Positions 16,018 to 25,555 are shown, numbered from the stretch's first letter. The stretch: 64,000 nucleotides of DNA from Rhodomicrobium sp. (GCA_021604665.1 BQJK01000005.1:1-64000); one strand, 5' to 3'. Numbers and translations: made by a program. Notes: generated from the sequence alone by a model not told the origin.

Positions 16018-16349
16018 AACCCGCACAGGAAGCAGCATTCGCTGTAGGCCGACCGCTGGAAGTTTCACGCTCGGCTGATTGGGATGCCTAACGGCACGTA
16101 TAGACAATTTTCCACCCGTCGATTTCGAAAACAAAATATTCTGTGGGCAAGTGCGAGCAATGGCATAACACCCTTGGCGCTCGCCGAGAGTGGGGGTAGC
16201 AAGTACAAGGAGACTCCGTCCGAGGGGCCACACTTGAAAAGTGGCGAGACGATTGAATGCCTTGCGCGCGAGGGGCGACTGCCCCTTAGTTACCCCTGTT
16301 CTAATTCGAATACCTTAGCTTTTGGCAACTCTGGTGAGGGATCCATTTG

Positions 16350-16382
16350 GCCCCCGTGCTTTAAATGGCGCAGGGGCTTTTT
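16350..16382 (+). terminator. Rho-independent terminator closing the copper island
   Basis: GCCCCCGTGC pairs with GCGCAGGGGC (one mismatch, one G-T, 8-base loop), followed by TTTTTC. The rest of the gap 16018-16349 holds no gene I can support; a short plus-strand frame near 16100 reads NFPPVDFENKIF and may be a decayed gene end. Confidence 0.8.
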
Positions 16383-16436
16383 CTATCTGGACTGGCTCTA
16401 TTGTCTAAACCTGCAATCGGCTGCATCATTAGACCC

Positions 16437-18071
16437 ATGGGGACAATAGGCAGGGTTATCAGCGGTTTATTTATGGTTTGCCTGCTGGCAATCCGGGTCT
16501 GCTATTGGCTTTGTAAAGGTATGATGATTTCTGCAAAATGGCTTGGCAAGGCCGTTTATAATCTTTGCGGCATTCGATCGGTCACGCTTGGATCTGCCCG
16601 TTTTGCCAGCTTTAAAGACATCAACAGACATGGCCTGTTTAAATCAAATGGCCTGATACTTGGCACGGTCGGCGGCCGGATTGTGCGGGCACCTGAAGAT
16701 GACCATCTCCTTGTTATCGCGCCAACCAAATCGGGCAAGACCTCCTGCTTCGTCAACACCAATTTGCTTGAGCTTAAAAACGCCTCGGCCGTGGTCACGG
16801 ATCCAAATGGCGAGAGCTGGGCCATCACCCGGCGTCAGCGCGCTCAAGAGGGCCAGATATTCCTCTGGGCTCCCTTCAGTCCGGTTTCTGATATGTTTAA
16901 TCCTTTGGATTTTGTGCGCATTGGCACACCGCATGAGCGGGATGATGCGGAGTTGATCGCCAACCTGATTGTGCCGGATGGCTCAAATGTATCCGAAGCC
17001 TTCTGGGACAGGCAGGCGCGGGATGTGCTGGTCGGGATTATTCTTTACGTGCTTTATTCCCGCGCACCGGAAAAACAAACCATGGCTGAACTGCGCCATC
17101 TTATCACCTTGGGCGAAGAGGCGTTTAACCAACTGTTGGAGGCGATGATCTTTTGCGGTCATCCGCTGATACGGCGCTGCGCCAATATGCTGCAAAGTCA
17201 AGAAAGCAAACTGCGCAGCAATGTCATGGCCACCGTGCAAAGCTTGACCCGCATCTGGGATAGCCCGTTGCTGACAAAAGTAACCAGCGCCAGCAATTTT
17301 CGCTTTGGTGATTTGCGCGCCCATACCGGCACGGTCTATCTGGTGGTGCCGCCTGATAACCTGCCAACCTATTATCCAGCGGTTGCCCTTCTTACCGGCG
17401 TTGCCCTGGCGGAAATTAACCGCGCCAAGCCTTTGAACGCCAAGCGCGTCGTGTTTATGCTTGATGAGTTTGCCAATCTTGGCCGGTTAAAACCGGTAGA
17501 GACGGCGATTTCAATCGCCCGGAAAGCTGGCATTCAATTGTGCCTGTTTATGCAGGACATCGCCCAGGCCCATCGGGTCTATGGCAAGGATTGGCAAAGT
17601 TTTGAGAGCAATTGCCGCACCAAGGTATTGTTTGGCGTTAATCAGGTGGAGGAAGCCAAAAAGCTTTCGGAGACCATCGGCGTTCACACGGTCAAAACCC
17701 GATCGGCAGGGCATATTCATGGTTTAACGGATGTCATGCCGGGTCAGTTAAATGCAGGGACCGGAGAGGCGGCGCGGTCGCTAAAAACGCCAGATGAATT
17801 ATTGACGATGGATAACCGGCACTGCGTGGTTCTACAACAGGGTGTGCGGCCCATTCTGGCCGAAAAACTCTATTTCAAGGATAAGATGTTTAATGGCCGT
17901 TATGATATTTGGGACGGCAAACAGCCCTATGAAAATATTGAGCTGTTCATCCGGCAAGAGCGCCCTGACCTGTCTTATGGTAAAACTCTTACCTTGCCCC
18001 CTGCCCGTCAATTGCCATGCCAAGATGACGAGATCATCGAGCTTTCAGATGATAAGAGTGAGGCCGCTTAA
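16437..18071 (+). CDS. VirD4/TraG-family type IV coupling protein
   Basis: The 544-residue ATPase links the relaxase-DNA complex to a conjugation pore at the inner membrane. It has N-terminal membrane segments (about residues 5-45), Walker A APTKSGKT (95-102), Walker B FMLDEF with Asp343-Glu344, and a TraG-like QDIAQAHRVYGKDWQSF block. The open frame extends to an ATG at 16365, but that ATG lies inside the terminator hairpin; the ATG at 16437 keeps both membrane helices. It converges on the relaxase gene with a 4-base overlap of ends. No mating-pair-formation genes are in the window, so the element is probably mobilizable rather than self-transmissible, as far as can be seen. Confidence 0.9.
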   Translation: MGTIGRVISGLFMVCLLAIRVCYWLCKGMMISAKWLGKAVYNLCGIRSVTLGSARFASFKDINRHGLFKSNGLILGTVGGRIVRAPEDDHLLVIAPTKSGKTSCFVNTNLLELKNASAVVTDPNGESWAITRRQRAQEGQIFLWAPFSPVSDMFNPLDFVRIGTPHERDDAELIANLIVPDGSNVSEAFWDRQARDVLVGIILYVLYSRAPEKQTMAELRHLITLGEEAFNQLLEAMIFCGHPLIRRCANMLQSQESKLRSNVMATVQSLTRIWDSPLLTKVTSASNFRFGDLRAHTGTVYLVVPPDNLPTYYPAVALLTGVALAEINRAKPLNAKRVVFMLDEFANLGRLKPVETAISIARKAGIQLCLFMQDIAQAHRVYGKDWQSFESNCRTKVLFGVNQVEEAKKLSETIGVHTVKTRSAGHIHGLTDVMPGQLNAGTGEAARSLKTPDELLTMDNRHCVVLQQGVRPILAEKLYFKDKMFNGRYDIWDGKQPYENIELFIRQERPDLSYGKTLTLPPARQLPCQDDEIIELSDDKSEAA

Positions 18072-19294
18072 TCAGGCGCTTTACGCCGCCAGCGGCGGCG
18101 CAGTCTGGCTGTCTCCATTTGAGGGTTTTTAGCGCAGGGTTTTCTCTTTGCGGTCTTTGGCAAATCTGGACGATCCGGATCCATCCAGGCCTCCCGCTCT
18201 CGGGTTGCCTGCTGGTTTATCCGAGTTTCATTTAAACGCTCGATGTCATGGCTGGCATCGTCCAAATGCCGCAGATTCTTTGCCAGCTTTTGCAAAAGCT
18301 GTTGCCGCCGTTTAAGAGCCTGCTCATAGCCCCATAGTAAGATTAGAAACTGAAAAACAAGATCAACTTTTTCAAGCAGCGCCTTCATGCGCCCCCGTTC
18401 TTGAGCCAGGATTTTGATGTCTTTAAATGGCTGAGTGATATCGCTGGCCAAAGACGGTATGTGAGGGGCAAGGGCTTTCATGCGGCGGGTTTTTAGTTTT
18501 TCCAATTGCCGCTGACGTTTTTGATAATGTTTCCGCTTGGCCTTTATGGTTCTGAGATTGCGGTCAACGATGTCCTGATTTTGTTGCAGGGCGAAGCTGT
18601 AGCCGAATGAAGTTTTACGGCCTAATTTTTTCTCCGGCTCGAGGACAAACTGATATGGCTTTGGAAAATGGTGTTGGGCGAATTCCATTTTTTGGCGGGG
18701 CTTTAGCGTGCGATTATCCAGTTGCAGCACCAGGCCCTTGCGCTGAAACGCCTGATTTTGCGCCCTGGCCCAGGCAGCCCGCCATTTGACCGGCAGGTCT
18801 TTGGCATTCCATTGACGGGTTTTGGTGCGGTACAATCCCTGACGATCAGCTTGACGTAAGGTCAGCAAAATATGGGCGTGATAATTGCGCCGATCCGCGC
18901 CTTTCACGGTGTCTGGCTTGTGAATGGCAATATCGGCGATCATGCCGTCTTTCACAAAGGTCTCACTTACATAAGAGCGCAACAGGTCAACCTGCTCATT
19001 ATGATCCAGTTCATGCGGCAGTCCAAGAATGATGGATCTTGCCAGCTGGGCGTCTTTACGATTTTCACAGTTTTCGATTTTGTTCCAAAGCGCTTCCCTG
19101 TTTTTCAGGAAGGCTGCGATGTGCTCAGGTGCGATGATCTCGGTATGAGCAATATCTTTGCGGTGGCGGTAATCATGATATTTTTTCTGGCGCGCATCAT
19201 AGAGCTTTTCGCCTGACCGGTAGGCAGCGGCCGCAACGGATGAATGGCCCTTAGCGCGAGAGAGAATGGAAATATCAAAATGCGGGGAGCTCAT
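18068..19294 (-). CDS. MobA/MobL-family relaxase
   Basis: The 408-residue protein nicks the transfer origin and leads single-strand transfer. Its N-terminus shows the MobA/MobL pattern: HFDISILSRAKGHSSVAAAAYRSGE, the catalytic Tyr region around YHDYRH, and the metal-binding His motif NYHAHILLTLR. The C-terminal third is a lysine/arginine-rich coiled coil without the helicase domain of TraA relaxases. The ATG at 19294 is used because the family starts there; the frame opens 10 codons earlier. It faces the coupling protein gene. The upstream noncoding 19295-20025 is the natural place for oriT. Confidence 0.88.
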   Translation of the reverse strand: MSSPHFDISILSRAKGHSSVAAAAYRSGEKLYDARQKKYHDYRHRKDIAHTEIIAPEHIAAFLKNREALWNKIENCENRKDAQLARSIILGLPHELDHNEQVDLLRSYVSETFVKDGMIADIAIHKPDTVKGADRRNYHAHILLTLRQADRQGLYRTKTRQWNAKDLPVKWRAAWARAQNQAFQRKGLVLQLDNRTLKPRQKMEFAQHHFPKPYQFVLEPEKKLGRKTSFGYSFALQQNQDIVDRNLRTIKAKRKHYQKRQRQLEKLKTRRMKALAPHIPSLASDITQPFKDIKILAQERGRMKALLEKVDLVFQFLILLWGYEQALKRRQQLLQKLAKNLRHLDDASHDIERLNETRINQQATREREAWMDPDRPDLPKTAKRKPCAKNPQMETARLRRRWRRKAPD

Positions 19295-20025
19295 AACAGA
19301 TCGGTTTAATATTTCTCTTCTCATCCCTTTACTGTTGAGCTGGCCGTGTGTTGGATCTGTTGCCGCAACGCACCTACGTCGTGCAGCGATGTATAGTTGC
19401 GCTTTAAATAATCGCTTTATTTATCAATCAGCGAGATTGTGTCCGCAAGCACACAGCGTCAAATTTGGGCAAAAATTTTTCGCGGCATCGCCACAAAGAG
19501 GCATCCTGTCACCAGAGGTGATGCATAACAGATCATTTTAAAAAACTGCGATTTACCCCCTGGGGGCCAGCCCCCAGACCCCCGGATGTTCAAGGGGATA
19601 CCGTAACCTCCGGAATGGCGTTTTAAGGCAGTTTTGGAGTGGTGCAATAGCTGCCAGATTATTAGAGCAAAAAACACTCTGAAATCACTATAGGATAAGG
19701 CTGTGGGGAAATTTTTGCTGCTGGTTATTTAAGCAGATGAATTGACGAATATGGGCCACCCTCCCTAGACTTTTGATGCGGCCTCACGTGTGATGACCGA
19801 GGGTCGTGGATAAACGTAACGGAAGTTACTTTAAGGCGCTCCTTCGGGAGCGTTTCTGTGTAAATTCACTAAAATGCCTTGGACTTTTTGGTTGTCATTA
19901 CAGCCTGTCAATTTCAATCAATATAGCGATAGACCGAGTTGCTTCTTTCTTTAAGGATGGAGTGTAATATTTGCTGGTCGAGAATCGCCGACTGAGTTAG
20001 GATTCCAAAGTAAAAAGGAGATCAA
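19295..20025. other. 731-base noncoding region upstream of the relaxase, candidate oriT region
   Basis: No gene is supported. It contains a perfect GC-rich hairpin (19560-19577: CTGGGGG, CCAG loop, CCCCCAG), a 27-base sequence repeated in inverted form at 23419-23446, and further small dyads (for example CGCTCC TTCG GGAGCG near 19839-19854). Relaxase genes of this family usually read away from oriT, so the nick site is most likely here, but I found no match to a nick sequence I know. Confidence 0.4.
19580..19606 (+). repeat. Left copy of a 27-bp inverted repeat flanking the AAA-ATPase/subtilase pair
   Basis: The sequence carries the core GATGTTCAAGGGG, then AT, one variable base, and CCGTAA. 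The opposite-strand copy at 23419-23446 has the same core and CCGTAA with one extra G and two substitutions. The copies are about 3.8 kb apart and enclose the two genes. Confidence 0.75.
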
Positions 20026-21009
20026 ATGGCGCGCGGTGAACTCGTTAAAAAGCTATTGTTAAGCTACGGCCACGAAGACGAATTTCGCGCTGTCGTTGAA
20101 CAAATAATTGCGGAAGAGGAAAAGAAAAACAACCGCGTGTTGTCACGTGCCCTCCGTAAAACTTTGGACAATTTAAAGTCTGGGTCACAGACAAAAGCTT
20201 TAAACCGCCTTATTCCGTTTCCTGATGAAGCAAATGATTATATTCAACGTATAGAGCCTACTCATAGCCCAAATGACATTATCCTAACCGATGAAAATAT
20301 TGAACTTTTTCAAGGTCTGGAAGAAGAGTTTCGCCGCTCGGAAATGATAAAACGTCATGGGTTGCCTATCCGATCGAAGCTTCTTTTTTGCGGTCCCCCA
20401 GGTACTGGAAAAACACTTTGTTCTGAAATTTTTGCAGCTCAACTTGGGTTGCCACTCTTTTACGTGAAGTTAGATAGCTTAATTTCTTCTTTTCTTGGTG
20501 AAACAGCGTCAAACATACGCAAGACATTCGAATTTGCTCGCCGTCAACCTTGTGTATTGTTTTTTGATGAGTTTGATGCATTAGCTCGTTCGCGCGAGGA
20601 AGGAAACGATCACAGCGAACTTCGGCGCGTGGTGAATAGCCTTTTAATTTTTATCGATCAGATCCAGCCGGGCGGTTTCATAATTGCGGCTACGAATATG
20701 GACGCGCATTTAGACGCTGCAATTTGGCGGCGTTTTGATGAGGTGATTTGGTTTGATAATCCTGACGAACCAATGATGAAAAAATATTTGAACAATGCTT
20801 TTAAAAATACTTCCATCGAATTCGATCCGGAAAAATTCATTCTAAATCTGAAAGGTTACTCCTACGCCGAGCTTGAACGAGTATGCACTCAAGCCATAAA
20901 AGCCACGTTACTCAATCGCCGGAAGAAAATTCTTCGGAAAGATTTCAAGGATGCAATTTCAAACGCTGAACGGCGGAAAAAGCGATTGAACCGGTTATCT
21001 GATAAATAG
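20026..21009 (+). CDS. AAA-family ATPase of an IetAS-like pair
   Basis: The 327-residue protein has an N-terminal helical domain (1-100) and one AAA module: Walker A GPPGTGKT (123-130), Walker B VLFFDEFDA (177-185, Asp181-Glu182), sensor IIAATN and arginine pair at 235-236 (WRRFDE). It resembles the FtsH/spastin-type AAA proteins. It lies 10 bases before a subtilase gene. An AAA ATPase plus subtilisin-like protease pair, ietA-ietS, is known from the Agrobacterium Ti plasmid, where it gives stability and incompatibility as a toxin-antitoxin-like unit, and similar pairs are listed among phage defence systems. By that model this ATPase restrains or activates the protease. AAAAGGAG precedes the ATG. 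Confidence 0.85.
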   Translation: MARGELVKKLLLSYGHEDEFRAVVEQIIAEEEKKNNRVLSRALRKTLDNLKSGSQTKALNRLIPFPDEANDYIQRIEPTHSPNDIILTDENIELFQGLEEEFRRSEMIKRHGLPIRSKLLFCGPPGTGKTLCSEIFAAQLGLPLFYVKLDSLISSFLGETASNIRKTFEFARRQPCVLFFDEFDALARSREEGNDHSELRRVVNSLLIFIDQIQPGGFIIAATNMDAHLDAAIWRRFDEVIWFDNPDEPMMKKYLNNAFKNTSIEFDPEKFILNLKGYSYAELERVCTQAIKATLLNRRKKILRKDFKDAISNAERRKKRLNRLSDK

Positions 21010-21019
21010 AGAAAATATT

Positions 21020-23350
21020 TTGGCACAATATGAACACCTTATTTTAATTCGGCAGCCTGAGACATTTACGAGAAGAAAAACAGGTAGAGTCCCCCGACAT
21101 CCCGGACGTGGAGCCGGTTACGGTTCTAAAGTGGGTAAAGACCTCGAGAATGCTATTGCAAAGCAGCGGGCAGAACGACCTCCTCAATTTGTAGATCCAT
21201 CACTCATTTTACGCGTTAAAATGGATGGTATTATCATGGAAGATGTTTGGGAAAAGTTAGGGCTCACTTTATTATCCTCCGATGAAGATAATACAATTGT
21301 TCTGTTCTCATCGGATGAGCAGCTAATTGAATTCCGGGAACGGCTCGAAGCATATGATGGTCCAATTCCTGCCGGACAAATAGGGCGCCGCTTCGAGTCA
21401 TTCATCAATAGAATTGCTGATGTTGGTACGTTAGAGCCACGTGATCGCTTAGGCGTACGCATGAAAGAAGCTGGATTTTCAGAAATTGAAGATTTGCTAG
21501 ATGGCGAAATCTATACAGTTGATATTGAGCTATGGGAATTTGGCTCACGAGAAATGCGATGCGCAAAAGCTGACCAAATAATTGAATTTATTGACAATCA
21601 TAATGGATCCGTTTTTGACCATTATTCCGGACCATCAATTACGATGATACGAGTAAGCACAAGCGGAGAAGCGCTAAAGACTATATTTTCCATTCCAGAA
21701 GTTGCTTTTGTCGATTTACCGCCTGAGCCAGACATTGAAACCAATCAACTTGTTGAACTTACCCTAGGGAAAGTTCCTGAGTTAGCGCCAGCTGATGAAA
21801 ATTTACCCGTTGTTGCGGTATTGGACAGTGGTCTGAATGATCATCCTTTCTTAAAAGATATTATTTTAGCGCATGTGGCATATCCAAAAGAGCTGGGGCA
21901 AGCTGATAATTTGGGACACGGTACTGCTGTCAGTGGTGTAGTTGCATTGGGTGATTTAAGTAGTCAACTTAGCCAATCCAATATTCATCGGGTTGCGAAA
22001 CTTATTTCGATAAAAGTTGTAACCGACAATGCTCAATTTCCAGACAAACAAACGCTTCCAACTCAAATGCGCCAAGCCATTGAGTCTGTACATACTGAAT
22101 ATGGATGTAGAATTTTCGTAATCTCACTTGGAGATTCAAAAGCAAAATTCGAAAAAGGCCGCGTGGGACCATGGGCTGCAACTCTTGATGAGATTGCTCG
22201 GGAACTAGATGTACTTATTTTTATTTCTGCTGGAAATCGTTGTCCAAGATCAGGGGACGACGTCGAAGAAGGCGTTACACATTATCCGGGTTATCTTTTG
22301 GAGGAGGCAAACGAGCTTTTTGAACCTGCGGGTGCAGTTAATGCAGTGACAGTTGGATCGATTGCCCATGCAAATGGTTTAGAAAGCAAGCATGGCGATG
22401 ATGCACATGTGCAGACAATAGCTGACTTTGGCCAACCCTCACCTTTTACGAGAACTGGTCCTGGCGCTGCGGGAATAGCCAAACCAGATTTTATCGATTA
22501 CGGCGGCACAATGATTTTTAATGCTGTCACTGCCCAACTTCAAGATGCCAAACAGATTGCATCCACTGGTTTAATCACAACGAATAATAATTTTTTTAAT
22601 CAACTTCTCGTAAGCAAGAGTGGAACATCCATATCAACTCCGATGCTTGCGAATAAAGCTGCACAAATGCTACGCCGCTTTCCGGACGCCTCAGCTAACC
22701 TTATAAAAGCATTAATGGCAGGGTCAGCCAGCGTTCCAGAAGAAGCTGACAGAGTTTTATCAGGATACAACGAGAAAGATGTGGCAAAGATTTGCGGGAA
22801 TGGCGTCGTAGATCCACTCAAGGCTGCCTATTCTGACGACCATCGTGTGATTTTATATGCTGAAGATAAATTGGAAATGGATCAATTTGCAGTGTACCAA
22901 ATTCCAATACCAAACGAATTTCAGTCAAGAGGACAGCGGACAATCCGTGTTTCTTTGTCTTTTGATGCCCCAGTTAGACGAACCAGGGCTGAATATATTG
23001 GTACCAAAATGAATTTTAGGGTGGTTCGGGGTTGCCCGGTGAACCAAGTATTTGAGCATTTTCGAACCCATACGGGAGAAGATACTGAACCTGCCGATAT
23101 TGGGGATAGGTTTATGTGTAAATTAAAGCCTGGCTCACGGAGTCGTGACAAAAACACATTGCAAACTGGGGCGGTTACTTTTTCCAAGGACACCGAGGAT
23201 TATGGTGACGAATACTATTTAATTGTTCGCTGCGTAAGTGGGTGGGCTTCAGAACAGGAATTGTACCAAAAATTTGCGGTGGTCGTGGAACTTGAACATC
23301 AGGAACAGGTGCAAATTTACGCTCGATTGCAAGCACGTGTGAATGTGTAA
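21020..23350 (+). CDS. Subtilisin-like (S8) serine protease of an IetAS-like pair
   Basis: The 776-residue protein starts at a TTG ten bases after the ATPase stop. The first 250 residues are a family-specific domain beginning YEHLILIRQPETFTRRKTG. The S8 catalytic triad follows: Asp269 in VAVLDSGLND, His300 in GHGTAVSG and Ser537 in GTSISTP, with oxyanion Asn406 in SAGNR. No signal peptide is visible, so it acts in the cytoplasm, unusual for subtilases but expected for IetS-type proteins. A C-terminal domain of about 170 residues has a beta-rich look. Operon and layout match ietAS. The target protein is unknown. Confidence 0.88.
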   Translation: MAQYEHLILIRQPETFTRRKTGRVPRHPGRGAGYGSKVGKDLENAIAKQRAERPPQFVDPSLILRVKMDGIIMEDVWEKLGLTLLSSDEDNTIVLFSSDEQLIEFRERLEAYDGPIPAGQIGRRFESFINRIADVGTLEPRDRLGVRMKEAGFSEIEDLLDGEIYTVDIELWEFGSREMRCAKADQIIEFIDNHNGSVFDHYSGPSITMIRVSTSGEALKTIFSIPEVAFVDLPPEPDIETNQLVELTLGKVPELAPADENLPVVAVLDSGLNDHPFLKDIILAHVAYPKELGQADNLGHGTAVSGVVALGDLSSQLSQSNIHRVAKLISIKVVTDNAQFPDKQTLPTQMRQAIESVHTEYGCRIFVISLGDSKAKFEKGRVGPWAATLDEIARELDVLIFISAGNRCPRSGDDVEEGVTHYPGYLLEEANELFEPAGAVNAVTVGSIAHANGLESKHGDDAHVQTIADFGQPSPFTRTGPGAAGIAKPDFIDYGGTMIFNAVTAQLQDAKQIASTGLITTNNNFFNQLLVSKSGTSISTPMLANKAAQMLRRFPDASANLIKALMAGSASVPEEADRVLSGYNEKDVAKICGNGVVDPLKAAYSDDHRVILYAEDKLEMDQFAVYQIPIPNEFQSRGQRTIRVSLSFDAPVRRTRAEYIGTKMNFRVVRGCPVNQVFEHFRTHTGEDTEPADIGDRFMCKLKPGSRSRDKNTLQTGAVTFSKDTEDYGDEYYLIVRCVSGWASEQELYQKFAVVVELEHQEQVQIYARLQARVNV

Positions 23351-23418
23351 GTTTATTTTGGCCAGTTTAATGCCTTAAACTTTTAACTCGCCTTCGCTCC
23401 CACTCAACACCCTTTTGA

Positions 23419-23446
23419 TTACGGCATCCCCCTTGAACATCTGGGG
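23419..23446 (-). repeat. Right copy of the inverted repeat flanking the AAA-ATPase/subtilase pair
   Basis: Read on the minus strand it gives CCCCAGATGTTCAAGGGG, one extra G, then ATGCCGTAA, near-identical to 19580-19606. A GGGGC AAA GCCCC hairpin follows at about 23462-23474. Confidence 0.75.
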
Positions 23447-23555
23447 CTGCCTGAGCGGCGGGGCAAAGCCCCAAGAGCGGGGGTGCAAATAACACTTATC
23501 CCCAGACTGCCTCTGACAACTACAAGTTTCTATTATTAGTTTATCTATTAGATGG

Positions 23556-23652
23556 ACTACCGTTTATGCGCGGCAAGAACTACCGTTTATGCGCTGACAT
23601 TTGTAAAATTCCAGGCTGGAAGCCAAAGTTGGAAAGACTACCGTTTATGCGC
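23556..23652 (+). repeat. Three plasmid iterons (candidate replication origin)
   Basis: The 16-mer ACTACCGTTTATGCGC occurs identically at 23556-23571, 23579-23594 and 23637-23652 (start spacing 23 and 58 bases). It lies 33 bases beyond the 3' end of the RepA-type gene in the gap 23351-23684. Repeated sites of this length beside a rep gene are typical initiator-binding iterons. A partial copy (GTTTATGCG) appears near 24656, upstream of repA. Confidence 0.8.
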
Positions 23653-23684
23653 GAATAACTCTGCTTATCCCCTCACCTATGTGA

Positions 23685-24623
23685 TTAACTTCGCTTGATG
23701 ATATGGCTGCGGCTTTCCCCTAAAATCAGACGACCGCGCTCATAATTTAATTTGAGCTCAGGATAGACCAGCTGCACTTTCTGAAATTCCTGCTTGGCCT
23801 TCTGCACAAAATTATTCTCTCTGGCATATTCAGCGCCAAACTGCTTATGCAATGCTGACCATGGCACGGCGAGCTGGCCTTTAAGGGAGTGCGTGCGGTA
23901 AGAGGCCCAGGAATAAAGGTCCAAGGCCAGCGGTGACCGTTTAAGCGATTTTAAAACGCGCATATCAACCGGGATGCCATGGCGCATAAACTCTTCATAC
24001 ATCCGTTCATCCAGCTTCACCCAGTTTGGATACAGGCTGCGTTGATCGATGCATTTGGGATCCCACCACAGCTCATACTCGTCGGCAATGTTACGATTGG
24101 CCCGTTGCTCGCCCATATCATTGGGCGCATAGCCATAAGAAATCCGCGACGAAAGCGTTGCTGCCATCTGGCGTCTGAGACGGGTGATATTGCCATTGAC
24201 GCCGCCTGAGCGATAAGGGCCTAGACCAAGCTCATCCATAAAGTGCGAGAGGCTGTCTCCAAGGCTGATGTGAGGGTTTTTCGTGCGCTTGGCTTCCCTG
24301 TTCATGTAAGAAAAAATTAAACGCGGCAGAGAGCCGTAGGGAAAGCCATGGCTCATGGCCCTGCCATCTTTGTCGATATAGTGGCCTGGCTCGATGGCCA
24401 GATAATAGTCGCCTGACCGTCTGCCCCACACAGGAACATTGCCCGGATTTTTATGGGGCAAGGTCAGTTGCAACATCGAACGCGGCCAGAAGGTCAATGA
24501 ACCAGCTTTGACGGCATCCTCGGACCAAATCAACTCCGCCTCTTCGATCAGTTTTGATTGTGCCCGCGTCAATCCGCTGTTTAGATTTTCATCTGACGTA
24601 AAAAGGTGCTTATCTACTTTCAC
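23685..24623 (-). CDS. repA: Plasmid replication initiator, RepA type
   Basis: The 312-residue protein matches the plasmid RepA_C family of alphaproteobacteria: the N-terminal LTRAQSKLIEEAELIWSEDA, the LPRLIFSYMNREAKRTKNP helix, the FMDELGLGPYRSGGVNGNI turn and the C-terminal RSPLALDLYSWASYRTHSLKG segment. Such proteins bind iterons and open the origin. Three identical 16-bp repeats lie just past its 3' end. It is read away from the parA pair, in the same direction. A rep gene on an apparently chromosomal contig suggests an integrated plasmid. No frameshift is seen, so it could still be active. Confidence 0.88.
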   Translation of the reverse strand: MKVDKHLFTSDENLNSGLTRAQSKLIEEAELIWSEDAVKAGSLTFWPRSMLQLTLPHKNPGNVPVWGRRSGDYYLAIEPGHYIDKDGRAMSHGFPYGSLPRLIFSYMNREAKRTKNPHISLGDSLSHFMDELGLGPYRSGGVNGNITRLRRQMAATLSSRISYGYAPNDMGEQRANRNIADEYELWWDPKCIDQRSLYPNWVKLDERMYEEFMRHGIPVDMRVLKSLKRSPLALDLYSWASYRTHSLKGQLAVPWSALHKQFGAEYARENNFVQKAKQEFQKVQLVYPELKLNYERGRLILGESRSHIIKRS

Positions 24624-24659
24624 AGATTGGGGGTTTTCATTATTTACGATTTAGCGTGT

Positions 24660-24890
24660 TTATGCGGCATTTTTCTCGGCCGGGAATTCGCGTTCTAAAA
24701 TTTCACGCAGCACATCGGCCATCATTTTACCTTCCATGTAGCATTGCACCTTCACACGCCGATGAAGTTGCTCGGTCACATCAATGGTAAAGCGTTTCAT
24801 CTTATCATCGGTTTTCTTGGGGCTTTCCTGTACCCATTTATCAGCTGCCTTTTTTGGCGGCATCGTTAGATTGATTGCTTTTTGGTTCAT
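24660..24890 (-). CDS. Ribbon-helix-helix partition protein (ParG/omega-like)
   Basis: The 76-residue protein has a flexible basic N-terminal tail (residues 1-30) and a C-terminal RHH: MKRFTIDVTEQLHRRVKVQC, then the helix MADVLREILEREF. This layout matches small centromere-binding partners of ParA. Its ATG overlaps the parA stop (ATGA), so the two form a partition operon. It most likely binds a centromere site near its promoter and stimulates ParA; autoregulation is common in the family. Confidence 0.8.
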   Translation of the reverse strand: MNQKAINLTMPPKKAADKWVQESPKKTDDKMKRFTIDVTEQLHRRVKVQCYMEGKMMADVLREILEREFPAEKNAA

Positions 24891-25555
24891 GCGGCGGCCC
24901 TTTCCTGTTGTTGCATAATTTCTCTGGCAAGGCGTTTGATTTCCAATTGCGCTGATTTTGCTGTGGCAGCATCACTCATATCAAACACAGTTTTACCAAT
25001 AGAAGCACATTCGGCATAAATCACCCGCTGATGAATAGCGGTGTCCATAACCGGAAAATCTTGTTCTGAAAAAGCCTTAAATACTTTTTTGCCAATCACT
25101 GTATTTGAGATTTTACGATTGATGACAAAGGCGGCCTTGAGATTGTCTTTAAAGGTGATGGCCTCGTGAACTTGCTCAATCGCATCGGCGCATGCCCAGA
25201 TGTCAAAGGGCGAGGGTTGCACCGGCACCAGCACAAAATCACTGGCAAGCAGGCAGGAGCGAATGAGACCATTGACCCCGGGCGCGCCATCGATAATCAC
25301 CCGATCATAATCAGATGCAATTTCTGGCAAGTCTTTATGGATATTTGGGACGGCCTTGCCAATCACCATAAACGGCGAGGCGTCATCGCGGGCATTGCTC
25401 CATGAAAGGCTTGAGCCTTGCGGGTCTGCATCGACCAGCAGCACCCGTTCACCAAGGCTGGCAAAATACCCGGCCAGGTTCAGGGAGAGGGTGGTTTTAC
25501 CGACACCACCCTTTTGCTGTAATAATCCGATTATCTTGGGGTTTGTGTCTATCAC
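24887..25555 (-). CDS. parA: ParA-family plasmid partition ATPase
   Basis: The 222-residue protein has the deviant Walker A KGGVGKTT (15-22), the DADPQG motif (42-47) and a conserved VIIDGAPG Walker B-like strand. It lacks an N-terminal HTH, so it is the short ParA (type Ib) form that leaves repression to the small partner. It moves plasmid copies apart along the nucleoid. With the RHH gene and repA downstream on the same strand it forms a complete replication and partition block. The start has alternatives, but MIDTNPK places the Walker motif at the usual distance. Confidence 0.92.
   Translation of the reverse strand: MIDTNPKIIGLLQQKGGVGKTTLSLNLAGYFASLGERVLLVDADPQGSSLSWSNARDDASPFMVIGKAVPNIHKDLPEIASDYDRVIIDGAPGVNGLIRSCLLASDFVLVPVQPSPFDIWACADAIEQVHEAITFKDNLKAAFVINRKISNTVIGKKVFKAFSEQDFPVMDTAIHQRVIYAECASIGKTVFDMSDAATAKSAQLEIKRLAREIMQQQERAAA

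Noticed and set aside
23556..23652. CRISPR array
   Set aside because: Only three 16-bp repeats with spacers of 7 and 42 bases; position next to repA fits iterons.
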